DNA of 14,317 nucleotides from Gammaproteobacteria bacterium (GTDB lineage Bacteria; Pseudomonadota; Gammaproteobacteria; S012-40). Shown here piece by piece: positions 7,681-14,191 of this stretch. The position numbers and the translations under genes are program-made. Positions within the stretch are counted from its first letter, which is position 1. Each line of letters begins with the position of its first letter. The notes beneath the pieces are model-generated. The model saw only the letters and a list, made by a program, of their open reading frames with translations. It was not told the origin of the DNA and did no database searches. The stretch is from positions 1 through 14,317 of the forward strand of contig JALSHN010000286.1 in NCBI GenBank assembly GCA_026982215.1, read 5' to 3'.

Positions 7681-10371
7681 ATGCAAAGCGTGCGATTACT
7701 CACCCTGCTGCTGGTGATGGGCCTTTCCGTGCCCGTTGTCGCAGACTCGTTGGACAAGGCCCGAAGCTATTTCCAGGCCGGCGAATACAGTGCCAGCATC
7801 ATCGAAGCCAAGAACGCCCTGCAAAAGAACCCGGGCGACCTCGAGGCCCGCTTGATCCTTGCCCGCGCCTATCTGGCACTCTACAAGGGTGCCGAGGCCG
7901 AAAAGGAGTTCTACCGCGTCAAACAGCTGGGGGGCTCCCCCGATCAGTGGGTGGTGGGATTGGCCAAGGCCTTGTTCTATCAAGGGAAGAGCCAGGAGCT
8001 GCTGGATCAACTCCCCCTCGATCCCGACTACGATGACACTACCTATGCCGCCTTGGCCGGCTGGCGGGCCTATGCGTATCTCAGCCTCAATCAGCCCGAC
8101 GCCGCGGAGAAGGCGATTCAGGCGGGTGAGGCGCGCCAGGCCGAAGAGCCTGAATTGCTTCTCGGCAAGGCGCGCTTGCTGTTGGCCCAACAGAAACGGG
8201 ATCAAGCCAAGGCCTTGCTGGAAGGTCTGACGAAACGAAATGCCGGACTGGCCGAGGCCCACGCCATGCTGGGCAGCATCGCGCGGGCGGAGAAGGACGA
8301 CGAGGCCGCCAGGCGCCATTACCTGCAGGCGCTGGAGGCGGAGCCCGACAACCTCTCCGCGCATGTGGGGCTGGCCTCGTTGAATATCGCCGAGAAACGC
8401 TTCGACGAGGCCGAAAAACACATCGACCGGGTACTGAAGCTGGTGCCCGGGCACATTTACGCCACCTATCTCTCCGCCTTGGTGGATCTGGAACGAGGCC
8501 GCCAGGAGGAGGCCGAGCGCAAGGTGGACTTCGTGCTCCAGAACACCCCCGATTACAAGCCGGCCATCTTCGCCAAGGGAATGCTGTTGCTGAACGCCAG
8601 AAAGTACGAACAGGCTGACCGCTACCTGGCGCTCTATCTCCAGTCACATCCCGACAACTGGTTGGTGGCCGAGTGGCTCGCCTTCGCCAAGCTCCGTATC
8701 GGTGAGCCGGAGGAGGCCCTGGAGGTGTTGGAAAAATACGGCAACGACAAACGCTCCAACTATTACGTCCTTCGGGGCAGCGCCCAAATGGCGCTCAAGC
8801 AGTTCGAGGCCTCTTCGGAATCGTTCGAGAAGGCATTGGAAATGGCTCCCGGCTCTCGGATCGCCGAGCGGGAGCTGGCGCTGGCCCGCCTCAATCTGGG
8901 GGACCTCAGCCGACTGGAGCGGTTGTTCGAAGAGAACGCGGAAATGGGCGAGCTGCTGTTCATCGCCAAGATGCGTGAACGCCACCACGCCGAGGCCGCC
9001 CGCATTGCCCAGAAGTTGATCTCCCGGGAGCGCGATAACCCGGTCTACCACAACATGCTTGGCCTCGCCCTGCTGGCACAGCAGAAATTGGACGAAGCGG
9101 AACGGGCCTTCCAGGCGGCGCTGGAGGCCGATCCCGACTACCTCACCGCCCGTTTCAATCTGGCGCGTATCCATGATTTGCAAGGGGATCTCGAGCAGGC
9201 AGAGAAGCTCTATCGAGAGGTCAACCGCCGCAAGCCCAATCCCGCCGCCTACATTGGTCTGGCCAACATCGCCATGAAACGCGGCGAATTGAAACAAGCC
9301 GAGGCTTTGTTGCAGAAGGCAGTGGAGCTGGACGACGATGCCAAGGTCTACCTGGCCCGCTTCTATTTGCGTAGCGGCCAGGGCGAGCGCGCCATCGAGC
9401 TGTTGCGACGTGAGAAGACGCCCCGGGCCCTCAGCCTTCTGGTGGAGGGCTATCTCCAGGAGGGTAAGGTGGACGAGGCCATCGAAGTGGCGCGGCGCAT
9501 GGGGGATGATCCCCGGGTGCTCTCGCTGTTGGCGCGGCTCTACCTGGCCAAAGGGGACCGCAAAGCGGCCCGTACCGCCTTACAACGGGCATTGAAACAA
9601 GCCCCCGATGACGTTGCCGTGTTGCAGCAACTGGCCGGATTGGCCGTCGCTGAGAAGGATCAGGCCAATTTCGGCAAATGGCGTGATCGGCTGAAGGAAC
9701 TGCGTGGCGCAAAGGACCCCCTGGTGGTCGAGCTGGAAGGGGATTGGGCCCTGGCGCAAGGGCGCTTCCAGCAGGCGATGGAGTATTACGAACGCCTGAT
9801 CACCGCCGGGCGGGCCAGCGGGGCGGTGTGGCGCAAATATGATCTGGCCACGGTCCGGGGCCAGGCACAGCAACGGGCTCGAAAGACCTATGCCGCTCAT
9901 TTGGAGCGTCATCCCGACGATGTGGCGGCACGGCGTCGTTATGCCATGTTGCTGCAGAGTCTGGGAGAGACGGCGGCCAGCGAACGCGAGTACCAGCGGG
10001 TGCTCGCCGAGGTCAAAGACGACCCCGTCACCCTCAATAATCTGGCGTGGCTCTACATCGAGAAGGGGGATCGAAAGGCAGTGGAGCTCTCGGAGCAGGC
10101 CTATCAGCTGGCGCCGCAGAACGCCGGAATAGCGGATACCCACGGCTGGGCGTTGATCCGTTTCGGTGAGGTGGACAAGGGTGTGCGCCTGCTCAAGGAG
10201 TGGTTACCCAAGGTGGGTGACGGGCGTCAGCGTCGGGAAATACAGTATCACCTCGCCTATGGCCTCATTCAGAGCGGAAAAAGCGAAGAAGCCGCCCCTT
10301 TGATCGCTGAGCTGGAGTCCGCCGGTGCCACGGCCTGGGTGGAGGAGCTGAAAACGCTGCAAAAACCCTGA
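7681..10371 (+). CDS. prsT: PEP-CTERM system TPR-repeat protein PrsT
   Basis: The 896-residue exported protein is built almost entirely of tetratricopeptide repeats, for example residues 191-224, 225-258 and 457-525, with the alternating Ala/Gly/Leu and ending Pro-Asp/Asn pattern. The length is close to the roughly 900 residues I remember for PrsT (TIGR02917). The N-terminus is a signal peptide (hydrophobic core 6-20) with a plausible signal peptidase I site after VVA (19-21). Family members are normally described as lipoproteins, but no cysteine occurs in this region. GAGG (7669-7672) lies 8 bases before the ATG, and the gene follows prsR by 16 bases. A scaffold role in the periplasm or at the outer membrane for exopolysaccharide/PEP-CTERM biogenesis is the family expectation, not something the sequence proves. 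Confidence 0.88.
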   Translation: MQSVRLLTLLLVMGLSVPVVADSLDKARSYFQAGEYSASIIEAKNALQKNPGDLEARLILARAYLALYKGAEAEKEFYRVKQLGGSPDQWVVGLAKALFYQGKSQELLDQLPLDPDYDDTTYAALAGWRAYAYLSLNQPDAAEKAIQAGEARQAEEPELLLGKARLLLAQQKRDQAKALLEGLTKRNAGLAEAHAMLGSIARAEKDDEAARRHYLQALEAEPDNLSAHVGLASLNIAEKRFDEAEKHIDRVLKLVPGHIYATYLSALVDLERGRQEEAERKVDFVLQNTPDYKPAIFAKGMLLLNARKYEQADRYLALYLQSHPDNWLVAEWLAFAKLRIGEPEEALEVLEKYGNDKRSNYYVLRGSAQMALKQFEASSESFEKALEMAPGSRIAERELALARLNLGDLSRLERLFEENAEMGELLFIAKMRERHHAEAARIAQKLISRERDNPVYHNMLGLALLAQQKLDEAERAFQAALEADPDYLTARFNLARIHDLQGDLEQAEKLYREVNRRKPNPAAYIGLANIAMKRGELKQAEALLQKAVELDDDAKVYLARFYLRSGQGERAIELLRREKTPRALSLLVEGYLQEGKVDEAIEVARRMGDDPRVLSLLARLYLAKGDRKAARTALQRALKQAPDDVAVLQQLAGLAVAEKDQANFGKWRDRLKELRGAKDPLVVELEGDWALAQGRFQQAMEYYERLITAGRASGAVWRKYDLATVRGQAQQRARKTYAAHLERHPDDVAARRRYAMLLQSLGETAASEREYQRVLAEVKDDPVTLNNLAWLYIEKGDRKAVELSEQAYQLAPQNAGIADTHGWALIRFGEVDKGVRLLKEWLPKVGDGRQRREIQYHLAYGLIQSGKSEEAAPLIAELESAGATAWVEELKTLQKP

Positions 10372-10387
10372 TAAAAACGAAAATGTC

Positions 10388-10432
10388 AGGCTTTACAAGC
10401 CTTGTCCGCTGGATACAATAGCTTGGCAAGCT
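10388..10432 (+). promoter_or_regulatory. Promoter of the dihaem cytochrome gene with two CTT-N3-AAG palindromes
   Basis: TTTACA (10392-10397) and TACAAT (10414-10419) form -35 and -10 boxes with one mismatch each to the sigma-70 consensus and a 16-base spacer. The start would be near 10426, with a leader of about 86 bases. A palindrome AGGCTT-TAC-AAGCCT (10388-10402) covers the -35 box and a related one AGCTT-GGC-AAGCT (10420-10432) covers the predicted start. Their centres are 31 bases apart, about three helical turns on the same DNA face. The layout looks like a pair of operator sites. The promoter is fairly convincing; the operator reading is inference. Confidence 0.55.
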
Positions 10433-10511
10433 GACCAAGGCGCGTGGGAGGAGCAACGGGCTTGCGCGCTAACCTATTGAGTTAAAAATATAATTCAGAA
10501 GGACAGAAACT

Positions 10512-11150
10512 ATGATCAAGCGTGTTTTCTGTATCCTCGTCATGGGGGCGATGTTGGGTTCAGGGGGGGCGATGGCCGCCGGCGATCCCAAGGCGGGTCA
10601 GGCCAAGGCCGAGCTCTGCGCCGGGTGTCACGGGGCCGATGGCATGAGTGTCAATCCCGAGTGTCCCAATCTCGCCGGCCAGCGGGGTGGCTACATCATC
10701 AAACAGATATTGGATTTCCAGAAGGGGCATCGCGACAACCCCACCATGACGCCCATGGCCGCCATGGTGACCGACATGCAGGATCTCAAGGACATCGCCG
10801 CCTTCTATCAGAGCCAGAAGAGCATGTCGTCCAAACGGGCCATGTTCGGTCATTCCTCCGGTGACAAGAAGAAGATCGCCAAGGGCAAGGAGATCTATTA
10901 CAACGGCCTTCCCGAGAAAGGGGTCTATGCTTGTGTGAATTGTCACGGCAAGAACGGCAAGGGCCGGGATCCCAACAACCATATCTTCCCGGTCGTCGGT
11001 GGGCAGATGAAGGAATACCTGGTCAAGCAACTTCAGGACTTCAAGACGGGGGCGCGCAAGAATGACCCCGCCGGTATGATGGCGGATATCGCCAAGCGGC
11101 TGTCCGACAGTGACATCGATGCGGTGGCCGACTACCTGTCCAGTTTGTGA
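10512..11150 (+). CDS. Dihaem c-type cytochrome (cytochrome c4-like)
   Basis: The 212-residue periplasmic protein begins with a signal peptide (hydrophobic core about 5-17, cleavage after AMA near residue 22). It has two haem-attachment motifs, CAGCH (36-40) and CVNCH (141-145), one per cytochrome c lobe. Methionine ligands are likely in the TMTPMAAM segment (79-85) and the AGMMADIAKRL segment (187-197). Two similar lobes of about 100 residues and the QILDFQKG / QLQDFKTG pair (65-72 and 173-180) point to internal duplication, as in cytochrome c4 electron carriers to terminal oxidases. AAGGA (10499-10503) precedes the ATG. It appears monocistronic, with its own promoter and a strong terminator, and is not obviously connected to the PEP-CTERM genes. 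Other dihaem class I cytochromes remain possible. Confidence 0.88.
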   Translation: MIKRVFCILVMGAMLGSGGAMAAGDPKAGQAKAELCAGCHGADGMSVNPECPNLAGQRGGYIIKQILDFQKGHRDNPTMTPMAAMVTDMQDLKDIAAFYQSQKSMSSKRAMFGHSSGDKKKIAKGKEIYYNGLPEKGVYACVNCHGKNGKGRDPNNHIFPVVGGQMKEYLVKQLQDFKTGARKNDPAGMMADIAKRLSDSDIDAVADYLSSL

Positions 11151-11174
11151 CGGGCGCAGCCCCGTCTGATCGGG

Positions 11175-11212
11175 AAACGGCCTTCGGAATCGATTTCCGA
11201 AGGCCGTTTTTT
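11175..11212 (+). terminator. Intrinsic terminator after the dihaem cytochrome
   Basis: A perfect 15-base-pair stem (11175-11189 with 11195-11209) has a 5-base loop and ends in a run of six T (11207-11212). It begins 24 bases after the cytochrome stop. On the opposite strand only three T follow the stem, so it would be a weaker terminator for the convergent fabB transcript. Confidence 0.92.
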
Positions 11213-11253
11213 CGTCCGTTGAATTTTTTGTTGAGAGGGAAGGGGCGAAAGGG

Positions 11254-12486
11254 TCAGTCTTCGAGGCGCTTGAAGACCAGGGTGGCGTTGGTGCCGCCGA
11301 AGCCGAAGCTGTTGGACATCACACAGTTCAGTTCCACGCCTTCTTGTGTCTGGCGCACGATGGGGAAGCCTTCGGCGGCCGGGTCGAGCTGTTCGATGTT
11401 GGCCGAGGCGCTGATGAAGCCGTGTTGCATCATCAGCAAGGAAAAGACCGCTTCGTTGACTCCGGCCGCTCCCAGTGCATGGCCGGTGAGCGACTTGGTG
11501 GAGGAGAGAGGTGGTACCCCTTCGGGGCTGCCGAAGACCTCCTTGAGGGCCTCCAGCTCACGGACGTCACCCACCGGGGTGCTGGTGCCATGGACATTGA
11601 TGTAATCCACCGGCCGATCCACCGTGGCCAGGGCTTGGCGCATGCAGCGGACGGCCCCTTCACCCGATGGCTGGACCATGTCGAAGCCGTCGGAGGTGGC
11701 GCCGTAGCCCACCAGTTCGGCATAAATCTTGGCACCACGGGCACGGGCGTGTTCCAGTTCTTCCAGCACCAGCATGCCACCACCACCGGAGATGACGAAG
11801 CCGTCGCGCTGGGCGTCGTAGGGGCGCGAGGCGCGTTCGGGGGTGTCGTTGTATTTTGAAGACAGCGCACCCATGGCGTCGAACAGCACGCTCATGGTCC
11901 AGTGCAATTCCTCGCCGCCGCCGGCGAAGACCACATCCTGCTTGCCCAGCTGAATCAGTTCCATGGCGTGGCCGATGCAGTGGGCGCTGGTGGCACAAGC
12001 GGAGCTGATGGAGTAGTTGACCCCTTTGATCTTGAATGGAGTGGCCAAGCAGGCGGATGTGGTGCTGCCCATGGTGCGGGTGACCATGTAGGGGCCCACG
12101 CGGCGCACCCCCTTTTCACGCACCGTGTCTGCAGCCTGGACCACGTTGGCGGTGGAGCCCCCACCGGAACCGGTCACCAGGCCGGTGCGTGGGCTGGAGA
12201 TCTCGTGTTCCTCCAGGCCAGCGTCTTCCACGGCCTCTTTCATTGCCAGATAGCTGAAGGCGGCGGCATCGCCCATGAACCGCAACAACTTGCGATCGAT
12301 GTGTTCGCTCAGATCGATGCGGACCGGGGCGTGGACGTGGGAACGGAAACCCAGTTCGGCGTATTCTTCACTGCGGGTGACCCCGGAGCGTCCTTTACGC
12401 AGGGCCTCGGTGACCTCTGCCTTGCCGATGCCGATGCTGGAGACGATGCCGATGCCGGTGACGACGGTGCGACGTGGTTTCATCAT
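11254..12486 (-). CDS. fabB: Beta-ketoacyl-ACP synthase I
   Basis: This 410-residue condensing enzyme extends acyl-ACP with malonyl-ACP and, with FabA, is needed to elongate unsaturated fatty acids. The thiolase-fold catalytic triad is complete: Cys164 in SISSACATSAH (159-169), His299 in NVHGTSTPVGD (297-307) and Lys331/His336 in STKSLTGHALGAAG (329-342). The C-terminal SNSFGFGGTNATLV is the family glycine-rich end. The length is near that of E. coli FabB (about 406), and pairing with fabA argues for FabB rather than FabF. Two ATG codons stand in tandem (12481-12486); either could be used. The gene starts 3 bases after the fabA stop with only a poor Shine-Dalgarno, so translation is probably coupled to fabA. 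Confidence 0.95.
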   Translation of the reverse strand: MMKPRRTVVTGIGIVSSIGIGKAEVTEALRKGRSGVTRSEEYAELGFRSHVHAPVRIDLSEHIDRKLLRFMGDAAAFSYLAMKEAVEDAGLEEHEISSPRTGLVTGSGGGSTANVVQAADTVREKGVRRVGPYMVTRTMGSTTSACLATPFKIKGVNYSISSACATSAHCIGHAMELIQLGKQDVVFAGGGEELHWTMSVLFDAMGALSSKYNDTPERASRPYDAQRDGFVISGGGGMLVLEELEHARARGAKIYAELVGYGATSDGFDMVQPSGEGAVRCMRQALATVDRPVDYINVHGTSTPVGDVRELEALKEVFGSPEGVPPLSSTKSLTGHALGAAGVNEAVFSLLMMQHGFISASANIEQLDPAAEGFPIVRQTQEGVELNCVMSNSFGFGGTNATLVFKRLED

Positions 12487-12489
12487 GGG

Positions 12490-13026
12490 TCAGAAGTTTT
12501 CCGTCGAGGTGAAAAGGCCCACGCGGAGATCCTTGGCAGTGTAGATTTCACGGCCATCCACTTCCAGGCGGGCATCGCCGATTCCCATGAAGAGCTTGCG
12601 CATGATGACGCGTTTGATGTCGATGTGGTAGGTGACTAGGCGCTTGTCGGGGGTGACCTGCCCGGTGAATTTCACCTCGCCGGCACCCAGGGCGCGTCCC
12701 TTTCCTGGGCCGCCCATCCAGCCGAGGAAGAAGCCGATGAGCTGCCACATGGCGTCCAGCCCCAGGCAACCGGGCATCACCGGGTCGCCCTCGAAATGGC
12801 AGGAGAAGAACCACAGCTCCGGTTTGATGTCCAGTTCGGCGGTGATGCTGCCCTTGCCATAGGCCCCACCTTCATCGGAGATATGGGTGATGCGATCGAA
12901 CATCAGCATGGGGGGGAGGGGGAGCTGCGCATTGCCGGGGCCGAACAATTGGCCGTGACCACATGCGATCAACTCGTCGTAGGAATAGCTGTTTTTCTTG
13001 CGCAGCGTCTCTTCGGCGATGTCCAT
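12490..13026 (-). CDS. fabA: 3-hydroxydecanoyl-ACP dehydratase/isomerase
   Basis: The 178-residue hot-dog-fold enzyme dehydrates 3-hydroxydecanoyl-ACP and isomerises the trans-2 to the cis-3 double bond, the branch point to unsaturated fatty acids. The active site is intact: His77 in FFSCHFEGDPVMPGC and Asp91 in LGLDAMWQ. GRALGAGEVKFTGQV and a C-terminal KDLRVGLF segment also match FabA. I chose the ATG at 13024-13026 (protein MDIAEETL...) because E. coli FabA is about 172 residues. An upstream in-frame TTG (13057-13059) would add 11 unrelated residues and lacks a Shine-Dalgarno. The signal before the ATG is also weak. It leads the fabA-fabB operon, with a good sigma-70 promoter upstream. Confidence 0.95.
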   Translation of the reverse strand: MDIAEETLRKKNSYSYDELIACGHGQLFGPGNAQLPLPPMLMFDRITHISDEGGAYGKGSITAELDIKPELWFFSCHFEGDPVMPGCLGLDAMWQLIGFFLGWMGGPGKGRALGAGEVKFTGQVTPDKRLVTYHIDIKRVIMRKLFMGIGDARLEVDGREIYTAKDLRVGLFTSTENF

Positions 13027-13091
13027 GGGTGAGTGGTTACCTAACTGATTGAAAAGCAAGGAGGCATAGGGCGTCCTCGTGGGAAGCCCTC

Positions 13092-13120
13092 ATTTTAACT
13101 TGCTTGCAGACGGGTGACAA
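13092..13120 (-). promoter_or_regulatory. Sigma-70 promoter of fabAB
   Basis: On the minus strand TTGTCA (13115-13120) and TAAAAT (13092-13097) are separated by exactly 17 bases, each with one mismatch to consensus. The predicted start near 13085 gives a leader of about 60 bases before fabA. The -35 box shares bases with the T-run of the yccA terminator. I did not recognise a FadR or FabR operator. Confidence 0.7.
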
Positions 13121-13154
13121 AAGGCGCGGGGTGTCTCGGTGGCGAGACACCCCG
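13119..13154 (-). terminator. Intrinsic terminator of yccA
   Basis: A perfect 12-base-pair GC-rich stem (13127-13138 with 13143-13154) has a 4-base loop. On the minus strand it is followed, after four bases, by TTTT (13119-13122). It starts 14 bases past the yccA stop and would isolate yccA from the fabAB promoter immediately beyond. The T-run is short, but the stem is strong. Confidence 0.8.
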
Positions 13155-13168
13155 ACGGTGATGGTGGC

Positions 13169-13837
13169 TCAGTCGTCGCTGGAGAAGGCGCCGAGCAGGT
13201 GGAGGAGGCTGGTGAAGAGGTTGTAGATGGCGACATAGAGGCCGATGGTGGCGATGATGTAGTTGGTCTCGCCGCCGTGGACCAGTTGGCTGGTCTCGAA
13301 CAGAATCAGGCCGCTCATCAACAGCACGAACATCGCCGACACCACCAGGGAGAGGGTGGGCATTTCGAAGAAGATCGCCCCCAATCCGGCGAGGAAGGCC
13401 ACCAGGATGCCGGCGAACAGGAATCCGCCCATGTAGCTGAAATCCTTGCGGGAGGTGAGGGCGTAGGCCGAGAGTCCGAGGAAGATGGCGGCGGTGCCAC
13501 CAAAGGCCATGGCGACGATCTGCGGCCCGTTGGGCAGGCCGAGATAGGCGTTGATGATGGGGCCGAGCGTGAAGCCCATGAACCCGGTGAGGGCGAATAC
13601 CGAGGCCAGACCCCAGATGCTGTTCTTCAGTTTGTAGGTCAGAAACAGCAGGCCGAAATAACCCACCAGGGTGATGATCAGCCCGGGGTGAGGCAGATTG
13701 AGGACCACCGAGGCCCCCGCGGTGATGGCGCTGAAGGCCAAGGTGAGGGACAACAGCATGTAGGTGTTACGGATGAGCTTGTTGCTGCTGATCGCCTGCG
13801 AGGCCGTGTTCGGCCGGGTGATCGGTTGCACGGACAT
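13169..13837 (-). CDS. yccA: Bax inhibitor-1 family inner-membrane protein, YccA-like (FtsH modulator family)
   Basis: The 222-residue protein has about seven hydrophobic helices, a charged N-terminus and the family C-terminus, with LFETSQLVHGGETNYI before the last helix. Stretches such as RNTYMLLSLTLAFSAITAG, LTLVGYFGLLFLTYK and ALTSRKDFSYMGG match E. coli YccA (219 residues) as I remember it. YccA is a substrate and modulator of the membrane protease FtsH. The ATG at 13835-13837 has AAGGAG (13846-13851) 8 bases upstream; the longer frame from GTG at 13870 lacks such a signal and is not chosen. It is transcribed alone, ends in its own terminator, and is divergent from the tRNA-Ser(UGA) gene, as I recall of the E. 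coli yccA-serT neighbourhood. The family is certain; the FtsH role is by homology. Confidence 0.92.
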   Translation of the reverse strand: MSVQPITRPNTASQAISSNKLIRNTYMLLSLTLAFSAITAGASVVLNLPHPGLIITLVGYFGLLFLTYKLKNSIWGLASVFALTGFMGFTLGPIINAYLGLPNGPQIVAMAFGGTAAIFLGLSAYALTSRKDFSYMGGFLFAGILVAFLAGLGAIFFEMPTLSLVVSAMFVLLMSGLILFETSQLVHGGETNYIIATIGLYVAIYNLFTSLLHLLGAFSSDD

Positions 13838-13870
13838 GGACACGACTCCTTGTTGATTTGATGCGTTCAC

Positions 13871-13898
13871 AGCTTACTTGAGTGTCGTGGTTTGGCAA
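13871..13898 (-). promoter_or_regulatory. Candidate promoter of yccA
   Basis: On the minus strand TTGCCA (13893-13898; one mismatch to the -35 consensus) is followed after 16 bases by TAAGCT (13871-13876), a poor -10 box. The start would be near 13864, about 27 bases before the yccA ATG and just upstream of its Shine-Dalgarno. The -35 box lies inside the dyad at 13887-13917. Confidence 0.35.
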
Positions 13899-13917
13899 GA
13901 GTTCCCTTGCCTGCCAC
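13887..13917. other. Imperfect dyad in the yccA-tRNA spacer
   Basis: GTGG (13887-13890) pairs with CCAC (13914-13917), and GGCAAG (13894-13899) pairs with CTTGCC (13906-13911), leaving a small internal loop and a 6-base apical loop. It has no T-run, so it is not a terminator for either direction. It overlaps the candidate yccA -35 box and sits just upstream of the tRNA gene, so it could be a protein-binding site. Function unknown. Confidence 0.3.
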
Positions 13918-13943
13918 CTTTGGCTATGCTTCTTGGCTTCCCC

Positions 13944-14032
<89 letters not shown>

Positions 14033-14041
14033 AGAAAATAG

Positions 14042-14076
14042 AACCCCCGTTGGTCGATGTGGCGACGGGGGTTTTT
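14042..14076 (+). terminator. Intrinsic terminator of tRNA-Ser (repeat unit 1)
   Basis: AACCCCCGTTG (14042-14052) pairs with CGACGGGGGTT (14063-14073), including one T-G wobble, with a 10-base loop and five T (14072-14076). It would end the tRNA transcript and is repeated in the next tandem unit. Confidence 0.88.
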
Positions 14077-14120
14077 CGTGAGTGGGAGAGAGGGAGGGTG
14101 AGAAGCCTCGAAGGGTTCGA

Positions 14121-14186
14121 CAAATCGGCTGGGAGCCGATTTGGACGCGCGAAGCGTGCCCGGAGGGCGAGGCCCATGGAGGGGCC
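14121..14186 (+). other. Hairpin-rich segment inside repeat unit 1
   Basis: Three inverted repeats follow each other. CAAATCGGCT-GGG-AGCCGATTTG is a perfect 10-base-pair stem (14121-14143). ACGC-GCGAA-GCGT comes next, near 14145-14157. GGCCC (14171-14175) then pairs with GGGCC (14182-14186) around ATGGAG. GGAGGG (14162-14167) could also pair with CCCTCC (14195-14200) of the second tag, enclosing the third hairpin. No coding sequence is evident. It may be a structured RNA or a small repeated element of the kind common between genes in GC-rich gammaproteobacteria. Confidence 0.55.
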
Positions 14187-14191
14187 GAGTC

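Noticed and set aside
5724..7757. A 677-codon open frame on the minus strand opposite the sugar transferase and prsR
   Set aside because: It spans the gap between two well-supported genes on the other strand, has composition typical of GC-rich shadow frames and shows no recognisable domain.
10489..10494. Perfect TATAAT just upstream of the cytochrome start codon
   Set aside because: Transcription from it would begin inside the Shine-Dalgarno at 10499-10503, and no -35 box is at the right distance; the boxes at 10392-10419 fit better.
13027..13059. Longer fabA from TTG at 13057-13059
   Set aside because: The extra 11 residues do not match FabA, no Shine-Dalgarno precedes the TTG, and the ATG at 13024-13026 gives the family length.
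13891..13912. TTTGGCAAG...CTTGCC as a sigma-54 promoter for the tRNA side
   Set aside because: The GG and GC elements are 13 bases apart rather than 10; it is better read as an inverted repeat.
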